From Gammaproteobacteria bacterium (lineage in GTDB: Bacteria; Pseudomonadota; Gammaproteobacteria; Chromatiales; Chromatiaceae): a DNA stretch of 6,586 nucleotides. The position numbers and the translations under genes are program-made. This document shows, piece after piece, positions 1-6,015 of the stretch. Position 1 is the first letter of the stretch. Each line of letters opens with the position of its first letter. The notes below the pieces were generated by a model. That model was not told the origin of the DNA and did no database searches. It worked only from the letters and a program-made list of their open reading frames with translations. The stretch lies in contig JAGVUH010000563.1 in assembly GCA_019136395.1 (NCBI GenBank), forward strand, positions 1-6,586. The letters run 5' to 3'.

Positions 1-2438
1 TTGCCCAGCACAATCAGGCGCGGGGGATGAATGGCGTTGCCAGCGCCGATCCCAGCGCTCGCATCATTGCTGGTACCAGAGCTTATGCCGGTGCCGAGGC
101 AGGTGCCAGCGACAAAGCCAGGGCCGACGCTGGGACCTGGGCCATCACAGGTGGCAGTGCCAGCGCCGATGCCGGCGGCGAACTCGGTTGCGTCCACCCG
201 GGCCAGGGTAAACTGGTCCGGGATGCGCCACCAGCCGAAGTCCGGGCCATGATAGTCGAGAGCCCGGGCGTCCAGGACGGCATCGAAGCCGTAATATGCG
301 GCCTCGGGCCAGCCCTCGTACTTCAGCCCGGGCATTACCGCCAGGGTGCGGTAACCAGCCCGGGCGAAACGGTGCACCAGGGTTTCGCCCCGCTCGTCCA
401 GAAGTCGCGAGTAGGAGTCGTAGTCCCTGACCTCCACCCCGGTGAGGAAGCTGGCGTGGGTAAGCTTGGAGACCCCGGCGAAGGTGGGCGAGCGCACCCG
501 GGCTGAAACCACCCCGCGACCGGTCGCCGCTAGGGCAGCGGCGAGTTCGTCCCGTGCCGGCGCCAGGGCCGCCGCCAACTCCGGCCGATCGAGGGTCACG
601 GCACCATAGGCCTCGGCGAAGAGGATGATCACCTGGGCGCCCAGTACCCCATCGAGTGCTGTCTCCGTCACAGTCTGCGTCACCACCGGTGACAACTTAG
701 ACATCGTTGTCGGAGCCTGCGTCGGCGTTGCGGTAGGCGTCGCTGTCGGCGTTGGCATCGGTGTGGATATCGACGTAGGTATCGGCGTGGGTGTCAACAT
801 AGGCGTCGGCGTTGGTGACGGGGGCCTCTCCTGGGCCCCAGCCTGATCCTCCGCGACCGCTGCGGGGAACTTCGAAGTGAGGTGGGGGGCGGCCTGCTGG
901 ATCTGCCCGGCCAGATCCAGGGTCAGGGGGCGCGCGAAGCCCCCTTCCCACGCCAGAGGCGGACTGACCGCACCAACCAGATAGACCGCGCAGGCCATCC
1001 CCGCGGCCAGAGTCAGCAGCCGCCGGGGTCCGGGGACGTCGAGGGCGTCCTTGATCCGTCCGAGCGCCCAGCGCAGGGCGGCGAAGATCAGCCCCAGCAG
1101 GACCAGCAGGGCCAAGCACAGCCCTAGTAGCCAGTACCAGGGCGCCGATGCCAGGATCATGGCAACCACGTCGGGCAGAAAGACGGCATCCGCCACCAGA
1201 TTGACCGGGCGACCATACAGGGCCGGCGCCATCACCGCGAAGTAACGCCCCAGGACCAGGAGGGTCAGGAGGCCGGCGAGGAGGTTGACCAGCGCAGGTG
1301 AGGGGCGGCCCCGGATGGTGGCCACCAGACCGAGCGCAAGGACCATCAAGGTGAATTCGACCGAGATCTCCCCGCGCCATTCCACCCCCAGGGTCGGCCA
1401 GCGGGCGTGAAAGCTCAGGGCGGCGTTGAGCAGCGCCAGCGCGGCGAGGAGCCCCAGGGTGTCCTGGATCCCCAGACGTTCCAGCCGGGCGCCTGGTCCC
1501 CCTTCTGAGAGTCCCCGATCCTCCCGGCCATTCTGACTGTGCTGGCTATCCCGGCTGTCCTCACTATCCCGGCGCTCCTGGCGACTGAGCCAGCCAATGT
1601 CCAGGGCGAAGGACCAGACCAGGAAACCCAGGCCGATCGCCGCCACCAGGCTGGCCAAGCTCCGGGGCAGGACGGGTACCAGAGCCAGGACAAGGGTCAG
1701 GATCTGGATGACGCACACCGTCTGGCGGCGCTTGCTCGGCGGCAAGGGCTGCTCCAGCCAGGGCCAGAAGGCGCCCGCGGCCACAAAGAGATAACGCAGC
1801 GCGCCGGCGGCCAGCACCCACGGGCCGGCACGGTCCAGGGTCCACAGTAGCAGGGCCAGCCCGGCGATAAGGAGAGCGTCCACCTCCATGTCGAAGCGTG
1901 CCCCAAGGGGGCTGGCCCAACCCAGGCGCCGGGCCAATTGGCCGTCGACTCCATCCAGGAGGGTCGCCAGCAGGGCCAGGGCCAAGGCGGTCCAGCCCAA
2001 GGCGGCGCCCGTTGCCAGCCCGGTTCCCATGCAGCTCCCCACGCAGGTCCCCACCCCCGTCCCCGCATCCATCCCCCCAGCGATCCCCGCCGCTTCGCCA
2101 CTCAGGGCGATGACCAGGGCGGTAAGCACCCCCCGCCCCAGGGTCACCTGATTGGCCGGTCCCAGCCGGCCCCTGGGCCGGTGGAGCGGCAGGAACCGCC
2201 AAAGGATGAGCAGGATCAATCCATAAGCGCCCAGGGCCATGAGGACATAGGCCCCACCCAGCCCCAGGGCCTCGACCAGCCCCAGGCCGAGGAAGAGGGT
2301 AAGCGCGAGACCGGCTAGGCCATTGGCGAGGGCGCTATGTCGCAAGGCCGAGTCAAGGCCTGGGTCGAGGACCGGCCTGAAGACTGGCTCAAGAGCTGGA
2401 CCGGTGACAGGGGGTGAAACTGGATGAGGGGTGCCCAT
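1..2438 (-). CDS. CDP-alcohol phosphatidyltransferase fused to a sulfatase / phosphoglycerol-transferase-like domain (3' end outside window)
   Basis: One minus-strand frame is open from ATG 2438 to the left edge: 812 residues, no stop seen. Residues 30-285 form a multi-helix membrane domain with the full CDP-alcohol phosphatidyltransferase signature: D162, D165, G166, A169, R170, G179, D183, D187. This family moves a phospho-alcohol from a CDP-carrier. A Ser/Asp/Arg-rich linker (286-322) leads to more helices (about 325-520), a Thr/Pro linker (538-578), then a sulfatase-fold domain, presumably outside the membrane. That domain shows VIILFAEAYG (603-612; E609 a likely metal ligand), SPTFAGVSKLTHASFLTG, GYRTLAVMPG, YYGFD and FGWWRIPDQF (734-743), as in membrane sulfatases related to LtaS-type phosphotransferases. 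A Gly-rich insert (755-802) interrupts it. The gene follows the RibD-like gene by 41 bases. ATG 2438 has no Shine-Dalgarno; an in-frame TTG at 2483, overlapping the upstream TGA, is an alternative start. Domain calls are firm; substrate is unknown. Confidence 0.83.
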   Translation of the reverse strand, partial: MGTPHPVSPPVTGPALEPVFRPVLDPGLDSALRHSALANGLAGLALTLFLGLGLVEALGLGGAYVLMALGAYGLILLILWRFLPLHRPRGRLGPANQVTLGRGVLTALVIALSGEAAGIAGGMDAGTGVGTCVGSCMGTGLATGAALGWTALALALLATLLDGVDGQLARRLGWASPLGARFDMEVDALLIAGLALLLWTLDRAGPWVLAAGALRYLFVAAGAFWPWLEQPLPPSKRRQTVCVIQILTLVLALVPVLPRSLASLVAAIGLGFLVWSFALDIGWLSRQERRDSEDSRDSQHSQNGREDRGLSEGGPGARLERLGIQDTLGLLAALALLNAALSFHARWPTLGVEWRGEISVEFTLMVLALGLVATIRGRPSPALVNLLAGLLTLLVLGRYFAVMAPALYGRPVNLVADAVFLPDVVAMILASAPWYWLLGLCLALLVLLGLIFAALRWALGRIKDALDVPGPRRLLTLAAGMACAVYLVGAVSPPLAWEGGFARPLTLDLAGQIQQAAPHLTSKFPAAVAEDQAGAQERPPSPTPTPMLTPTPIPTSISTPMPTPTATPTATPTQAPTTMSKLSPVVTQTVTETALDGVLGAQVIILFAEAYGAVTLDRPELAAALAPARDELAAALAATGRGVVSARVRSPTFAGVSKLTHASFLTGVEVRDYDSYSRLLDERGETLVHRFARAGYRTLAVMPGLKYEGWPEAAYYGFDAVLDARALDYHGPDFGWWRIPDQFTLARVDATEFAAGIGAGTATCDGPGPSVGPGFVAGTCLGTGISSGTSNDASAGIGAGNAIHPPRLIVLG
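36..180 (-). repeat. Degenerate hexamer repeat coding Gly-x in the sulfatase domain
   Basis: In the gene frame this stretch codes alternating Gly residues (for example GIGAGTAT and GTCLGTGISSGT) for about 48 residues, between the DQFTLARVDATEF block and the IHPPRLIVLG block of the sulfatase-like domain. A 13-base direct repeat (TGCCAGCGCCGAT, plus strand) occurs at 38-50 and again at 158-170, exactly 120 bases apart. Confidence 0.7.
721..816 (-). repeat. Hexamer array coding the Thr/Pro linker
   Basis: On the plus strand the bases fall into 16 consecutive degenerate hexamers of the form RTNGGY (GTCGGC, GTTGGC, ATCGGT and similar). In the gene frame they code a Thr-Pro-rich linker (TPTP, PTPTATPTATPT) joining the membrane helices to the sulfatase-like domain. 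Confidence 0.85.
1533..1586 (-). repeat. Nine-base repeat coding a Ser/Asp/Arg linker
   Basis: Six degenerate nine-base units follow one another, for example CTGGCTATC, CCGGCTGTC, CTCACTATC and CCGGCGCTC (plus strand). They code three-residue units such as DSE, DSR, DSQ and HSQ, in the linker just after the CDP-alcohol phosphatidyltransferase domain of the fusion protein. Confidence 0.65.
2010..2093 (-). repeat. Degenerate hexamer repeat coding Gly-x in the phosphatidyltransferase domain
   Basis: In the gene frame, residues about 115-143 read Gly at nearly every second position (AGTGVGTC, GTGLATG). The stretch lies between the helix starting QVTLGRGV and the helix leading to the DGVDG catalytic motif, where related enzymes normally have a short loop. 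Confidence 0.6.
2352..2423 (-). repeat. Twelve-base repeat coding Pro-Val-x-x at the fusion protein N-terminus
   Basis: Six units of 12 bases code four-residue units PVSP, PVTG, PALE, PVFR, PVLD, PGLD at residues 6-29. The last four units (2352-2399) are the clearest on the plus strand, each ending in TGG or CGG. They form a leader ahead of the first membrane helix. Confidence 0.65.
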
Positions 2439-2479
2439 GGGGGAAGAAAATGGCGGGGAGTCGGTGGATGTCAGTCCCT

Positions 2480-3574
2480 TCAATAGATTCTGAACAAGTC
2501 AGGTGTGGCGCCACACTCGTCACGCCGTCGCTCAATCATCGCCCTGTCTAGTCCCGCGCCAACGCCACCGTCAGTGCCAATGCCAGGGCCAGGGCCAGGG
2601 CCAGGGCCAGAGCCAGAGCCAGAGCCAGAGCCAATTCCAGTGTCAACACCAGCAACACCCCGTAACTCACAATCGAAGAGGATATCCGCACCCATGCGAA
2701 AGACCCGGCAGCCGGGACGCAGACATTCACCCAGGGCGGGGCTGGCGGGAAGGCTCAGGCCGCGGCGGCCCTCGCCGATCATCAGGGGCGCCACCGCCAG
2801 ATGCAGGCGATCGAGCAGACCGGCGGCCAGGAAGCGCGACACCGTCAATCCGCCCCCCTCGACGAAGAGACGGCGCAGGCCACGGCGATGCAGTTCCGCC
2901 ACCAGGGCGTCCAGGCGCAAGCGGCCCTCCCCGGTCGCCGCCACCGGCACCACCTCGGCCTGACCCCAGTTCCGGGGTATTGCCGGCCCAGCGGCGCAAA
3001 TCAGCAGGGTCGGTGCCGCCCTGTCCTGAAAGACCTGTCGTTCCAGTGGCAGCCGTCGGCGGGGGTCGAGAATCACCCGCACGGGGTTGTCGCCCGGCAC
3101 CAGACGCGTGGTCAGGCGCGGGTCGTCGGCGGCCACCGTCTCGGCGCCGACCAGCACGGCATCCGCCAGGGCACGCAGACAGTGCAGATGGCGGATATTC
3201 GCTGGCCCGGTGATGTAACGGGACTCCCCACGGGTGGTGGCGATGAAACCATCCAAGCTCTGGCCCAGGTGGGCAAGGGTCAGGGTGGCGGTTGGCTCGG
3301 GCAGCAGCAAAGGCAGGTAAAGGTCGAGCAGGGCGCCGGCCTCAGTCTCTGTCTGGGCCTGGGCCTGGGCCTCGGGAGTCAGTTCCCAGCCCGCCGACGC
3401 TGACCAGGTGATGAGCCCCTCGCCGGCCGTCAGGGTGCTGGGTGCCAGCGGTAGGGGTCCCGCGCGGGCCAGCCTCAGGACTTCCAGGAGGGCGGACCAG
3501 GCCCCTGCCGCCTCCGGACTCAGGTTGGTGGATACCAGATCGGCCGGGTACTGACGGCTGGGAGCGGGATTCAC
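2480..3574 (-). CDS. RibD family reductase (pyrimidine/pterin reductase domain only)
   Basis: This 364-residue protein carries the RibD C-terminal reductase domain, a dihydrofolate-reductase-like NAD(P)H enzyme, at about 97-305. Visible landmarks are SLDGFIA (106-112), GESRYITGP (116-124), the LVGAETVAADDPRLTTR stretch (141-157), NPVRVILDP (163-171), LFVEGGG (236-242) and the APLMIGEG stretch near 262-269. In riboflavin synthesis this domain reduces the ribosyl side chain to ribityl. The N-terminal zinc deaminase of true RibD is absent; residues 1-95 are an unrecognised helical region with an Ala-Gln/Thr-Glu repeat. A Gly-Ser/Gly-Pro run (312-341) lies near the C-terminus. The start is GTG without a clear Shine-Dalgarno; no other ATG or GTG start fits back to the upstream stop. 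The gene lies 43 bases after the cytochrome gene and 41 before the fusion gene, so it may be cotranscribed with the latter. The substrate may be a pteridine or nucleotide rather than a riboflavin precursor; this is inference. Confidence 0.85.
   Translation of the reverse strand: MNPAPSRQYPADLVSTNLSPEAAGAWSALLEVLRLARAGPLPLAPSTLTAGEGLITWSASAGWELTPEAQAQAQTETEAGALLDLYLPLLLPEPTATLTLAHLGQSLDGFIATTRGESRYITGPANIRHLHCLRALADAVLVGAETVAADDPRLTTRLVPGDNPVRVILDPRRRLPLERQVFQDRAAPTLLICAAGPAIPRNWGQAEVVPVAATGEGRLRLDALVAELHRRGLRRLFVEGGGLTVSRFLAAGLLDRLHLAVAPLMIGEGRRGLSLPASPALGECLRPGCRVFRMGADILFDCELRGVAGVDTGIGSGSGSGSGPGPGPGPGIGTDGGVGAGLDRAMIERRRDECGATPDLFRIY
2557..2652 (-). repeat. Hexamer array coding Gly-Ser/Gly-Pro near the end of the RibD-like protein
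   Basis: Sixteen hexamers run in phase on the plus strand. The core at 2587-2628 is four GGCCAG followed by three AGCCAG without error; flanking units are degenerate (CGCCAA, TGCCAA, TTCCAG, CACCAG). In the gene frame it codes the SGSGSGSGPGPGPGPG run at about residues 315-331. Confidence 0.92.
3341..3376 (-). repeat. Short hexamer repeat in the N-terminal part of the RibD-like gene
   Basis: Six hexamers, with three identical CTGGGC copies at 3353-3370 (plus strand), code EAQAQAQTETEA at residues 68-79, in a non-conserved region before the reductase domain. Confidence 0.7.
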
Positions 3575-3617
3575 AGGGGGGTCGTCTGAGCGGCTGGTCG
3601 CGGAACTCCTGCGCTGG

Positions 3618-4175
3618 TCATCTGAAAAGACTCATGCGCCGCATGACACCATCCCGCTTGATCAGCCAATGCATGAGAGCGCCGGCGATGTGCAGGGCCA
3701 GCAGGGCAAGCAAGGCCCAACCCAGGACACCGTGAAGCTGGAACAGGGTCTCGCTCAGGGCCGGATCCTTGGCGATCAGACCGGGGAGATTCCAGGCGAA
3801 GAACTGGACCGGATAGCCCCCGGCAGCCGTCGCCAGCCAACCAACGACGGGCAGGGCCAATAGAACGAGATAGAGCAGGTCATGTACCGCCCGACTGGCG
3901 ATGCGCTCGAAGCGGGTCAGGGTCGGCACGGGCGGAGGGGTACCCAGGGCCAGGCGCAGGACCAGACGCAGGGTCATGAGGAGCAGGATCAGGACCCCGG
4001 CGGTTTTATGACCGAGATAGAGGGCGTTGGTGATGTCGATGCCGAAGCTGTCACGCGCCCCGTCGAACCCGAGCCAGCCGAGGGTCATCCCCACCCCCAG
4101 GGCCGGGATGGCCAGCAGGGCGATGAGCCAGTGCAGCAGACGCTGCGCCAATGAGTAGCGGCCGGTCGCGTTCAT
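3618..4175 (-). CDS. Cytochrome b561 family membrane protein
   Basis: A 185-residue inner-membrane protein with four hydrophobic helices (about 12-36, 52-76, 98-118, 145-170), matching the bacterial cytochrome b561 (CybB/YodB-like) family, whose members bind b hemes and pass electrons between quinone and redox partners. Histidines at H15 (RLLHW), H56 (YLGHK), H98 (AVHDLLY), H148 (QLHG), H162 and H169 (ALMHW) provide heme-ligand candidates in the usual places. The Gly-Tyr-Pro-Val region near 120, in the loop before the last helix, also fits. The start at ATG 4175 is preferred because GGGAG lies five bases upstream; a GTG at 4211 would add 12 residues without support. The stop is 77 bases after grxD in transcription order. 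The C-terminus is short and basic (KRDGVMRRMSLFR). The partner and electron acceptor cannot be told from sequence. Confidence 0.9.
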   Translation of the reverse strand: MNATGRYSLAQRLLHWLIALLAIPALGVGMTLGWLGFDGARDSFGIDITNALYLGHKTAGVLILLLMTLRLVLRLALGTPPPVPTLTRFERIASRAVHDLLYLVLLALPVVGWLATAAGGYPVQFFAWNLPGLIAKDPALSETLFQLHGVLGWALLALLALHIAGALMHWLIKRDGVMRRMSLFR

Positions 4176-4180
4176 GGTCT

Positions 4181-4185
4181 CTCCC
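4181..4185 (-). promoter_or_regulatory. Ribosome binding site of the cytochrome b561 gene
   Basis: The minus strand reads GGGAG, five bases before ATG 4175. It supports this start over the GTG at 4211, which has no such site and would add a polar 12-residue leader. Confidence 0.6.
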
Positions 4186-4252
4186 ACCCTTCGGGATGGC
4201 TGCGGTTGCACCTAAGCACAAGTCAGTTTGAGTTGTTCGCGGCTCGGGGGGG

Positions 4253-4582
4253 TCAGTCGCCACCTACCTTGGCCACCGCCTGCTCCATCATGGGCTTGAG
4301 CTCACCCGAGGCGTGCAGTTCCAGGGTGATATCGCAGCCACCCACCAGTTCGCCGTTGATATAGATCTGAGGAAAGGTCGGCCAGTCGGCATAGCGCGGC
4401 AGATTCTGGAAGATCTCCGGGTCCTGAAGGACATTGACGTAGGCAAAGGGCACGCCGCACTCCTTGAGGGCCTGAGCGGCGCGCATGGAAAAACCGCACT
4501 GGGGAAATTGAGGCGTGCCCTTCATGAAAATGACGATGGGATTGCCCTTGACCTGCTGATCGATACGTTCCAGGACGTCCAC
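4253..4582 (-). CDS. grxD: Monothiol glutaredoxin, Grx4 type (CGFS)
   Basis: A 109-residue cytosolic monothiol glutaredoxin. With GTG 4582 as start, the CGFS active site is residues 29-32, preceded by MKGTPQFPQ with its glutathione-contacting Lys; WPTFPQ is at 67-72 and GGCD at 81-84. Proteins of this family bind a [2Fe-2S] cluster bridged by glutathione, often with BolA proteins, and take part in iron-sulfur cluster delivery. The length and the alignment of VDVLERIDQQVKGNPI with the E. coli Grx4 N-terminus favour GTG 4582, which has GGAGG seven bases upstream. An upstream ATG at 4618 is in frame and would add 12 residues, but it has no ribosome binding site. The neighbour upstream is glcF, whose two 4Fe-4S clusters make iron-sulfur supply a plausible link, though the 188-base gap suggests a separate transcript start. 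Confidence 0.95.
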   Translation of the reverse strand: MDVLERIDQQVKGNPIVIFMKGTPQFPQCGFSMRAAQALKECGVPFAYVNVLQDPEIFQNLPRYADWPTFPQIYINGELVGGCDITLELHASGELKPMMEQAVAKVGGD

Positions 4583-4770
4583 TGGCTGACCTCCGCGAGT
4601 GATGTCGGTTGAGTGCATGGAGAAGAGAGTGAGGGGTGCATCTGGCTGAGCGCCAGACTGAGGGCCAACCTTCTGGCTACCTCATTAGCATCAAGATCGT
4701 GTCAGGGACCGGCATGTTCAAGGACGGGGACCTGGTCGGAAAGGCCTTCTCTCAGGTCTGTCAGTCCCGG
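4583..4770. other. glcF-grxD intergenic region, no clear gene
   Basis: These 188 bases hold no open frame with recognisable protein. A small perfect inverted repeat, TCTGGC and GCCAGA with a five-base loop, lies at 4641-4657. It lacks a following T run on either strand, so it is a weak terminator candidate. The rest is less GC-rich than the genes (for example around 4680-4700) and may hold the grxD promoter, but I see no convincing -35/-10 pair. Confidence 0.4.
4590..4594 (-). promoter_or_regulatory. Ribosome binding site deciding the grxD start
   Basis: The minus strand reads GGAGG here, seven bases before GTG 4582. The longer in-frame start, ATG 4618, is preceded only by a pyrimidine-rich stretch. 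This site therefore favours the GTG start and a 109-residue GrxD. Confidence 0.75.
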
Positions 4771-5142
4771 TCAGGTCCCGTTAGGTGGAAGGGCCTCATC
4801 GACCAGTTCGACCCAGTGCCGCACCGGGATGGAGGCGCCCGCTTCCAGATGCAACTGGCAACCAATGTTGGCGGTGGCGATGCAGGTGGGGCCACCGGCG
4901 CTGAGGCTGGAGAGTTTGTTGTCGCGCAGGCGGCGGGAGAGTTCCGGTTGCAGCAGGGAATAGCTGCCCGCGGAACCGCAGCAAAGGTGGCCGTCCGCTA
5001 CCGGCGTCAGTTCGAAGCCCAGCTTGATCAGGATGCCCTCAACCAGGCCGGGCAGTTTCTGGCCATGTTGCAGGCTGCATGGGGAATGGAAGGCGATGCG
5101 CTGGCCACTGGTGGGTGCCGACGGCCCCGGCTGGCCCTCGAC

Positions 5143-5144
5143 GG
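5143..5144 (-). other. glcF: Second glcF frameshift site
   Basis: The minus strand reads GCC CGA CCG TCG AGG, whose frame ends in a stop at about 5028. One additional base near CGACC gives GCC CGA CCN GTC GAG, which continues into GQRIAFHSPCSLQHG, a conserved GlcF block. The break could lie anywhere in roughly 5105-5150, because this linker is poorly conserved. Confidence 0.75.
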
Positions 5145-5825
5145 TCGGGCCAGTTCCTCCGCCAGTACCTCGCCGGGGTCCCGGGTCAGGGCGGCAATAC
5201 GCGCGGCCTTGGCGGCGTAGGTCGGGTCATGGGCGAGCAGGGTGCCATAGTCCTTGACCATGGTGCCGCAGCCGCTGGCGGTGACCAGGATGGCCTCGGC
5301 GCCACCCTCGACCAGGGGCCACCAGGCGTCGATGTTGCGCCGGACCATTGCCAGGGCCTCGTCCTCGGCGGCCAGGTGGTGCGGCAGGGCGCCGCAGCAG
5401 CCGGCCTGGGGTGCCTCGACCAGACGGATGCCCAGCCGATCGAGGATGCGCGCGGTGGCGGCGTTGGTATCCGGCGTCATCGCCGCCTGGGCGCAGCCGG
5501 CCAGGGCGACCAGGGTGCGGGAATGCGGGCGGTGGGGCCAGGGACCAGCGACGCGACGGGGCGGTACCTTGGCGCGCAGGGCCCCGGGGAGCAAGGGGCG
5601 GAACGCCTGTCCCAGCCGCAGCAGGGGGCCGAAGCGGCGCGGGTAAGGCACCAGCCAGCGCAGCAGGCGGCGGGCCAGCCGCTCGCCAGTGGGACGCGCG
5701 ACCCTCTCTTCGAGCGTGGCGCGGCCGATGTCCACCAGGCGGCCATAGCGCACGCCGGAGGGGCAGGTGGTCTCGCAGGAACGACAGGTCAGGCACCGAT
5801 CCAGATGGAGCTGGGTCTTGCGGCT

Positions 5826-5828
5826 GGG
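5826..5828 (-). other. glcF: First glcF frameshift site
   Basis: The minus strand reads GGC CAC CCA GCC GCA AGA, leading to a stop at about 5789. One more C in the CCC run would give CAC CCC AGC CGC AAG ACC, coding HPSRKT and joining directly to [13 protein letters not shown]. The break lies between the two 4Fe-4S motifs. The exact base could be a few positions away. Confidence 0.8.
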
Positions 5829-6015
5829 TGGCCCTCCAGCACCTGCTTAATGAGATAGATGCGCCCCCGGGGGCCGTCCAGTTCGTCGCCGAGGAGCTGA
5901 TAGGTGGGGCAGGTGGCGGTGCAAAAGCCGCAGTGGACGCAGGTGCGCAGGATGGCGTCGGCCTCCCGGCCCTCATGGCTGTCGCGGATGAAATCGGCCA
6001 GTTGGGTCTGCATGC

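Larger units (their letters stand above)
4771..6013 (-). pseudogene. glcF: Glycolate oxidase iron-sulfur subunit GlcF, interrupted by two frameshifts
   Basis: GlcF carries electrons from the GlcD/GlcE flavin subunits of glycolate oxidase, which turns glycolate into glyoxylate. From ATG 6013 the protein shows the first ferredoxin motif [12 protein letters not shown] (25-36). The frame is then lost near 5827: reading on gives a stop at about 5789, while the -1 frame continues with [20 protein letters not shown], the second 4Fe-4S motif. The frame is lost again near 5143, after LAEELARP, and recovers as GQRIAFHSPCSLQHGQKL. Both cysteine-rich CCG domains are present: GCC near GCCGALPHHL and CCGSAGSYSLL. 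The stop is TGA 4771. The span is 1243 bases; adding one base at each site gives 1245, or 414 residues, close to the usual GlcF length of about 407. Both sites can be explained by one missing C in a C run, so sequencing error is as likely as real decay. GGAG lies eight bases before the start. Confidence 0.88.

Noticed and set aside
697..1380. Minus-strand frame of 227 codons overlapping the fusion gene
   Set aside because: It is rich in Arg, Gly and Pro without motifs, while the neighbouring frame on the same strand gives continuous membrane helices joined to the sulfatase-like domain.
2557..2652. Hexamer array as a CRISPR or plasmid iteron array
   Set aside because: Units are six bases without spacers and lie in frame inside a coding sequence, so neither array type fits.
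2480..3574. Calling the gene a full bifunctional riboflavin-synthesis RibD
   Set aside because: The zinc deaminase domain with its His-Ala-Glu and Pro-Cys motifs is absent, so only the reductase half can be supported.
4641..4657. Small hairpin between glcF and grxD as a terminator
   Set aside because: The stem is only six base pairs and no T run follows on either strand; it may be chance.
4690..4740. Possible grxD promoter on the minus strand, TTGAAC followed 17 bases later by GATCTT
   Set aside because: The -10 half matches the consensus in only three of six positions, which is not enough to call.
5143..5828. Programmed frameshifting in glcF
   Set aside because: Two separate sites, no classic slippery heptamer and no precedent known to me in this family make deletions or sequencing errors more likely.
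5079..5858. Long plus-strand open frame of 259 codons opposite glcF
   Set aside because: It is antisense to conserved GlcF sequence, has no recognisable motif, and long shadow frames are expected in GC-rich DNA.
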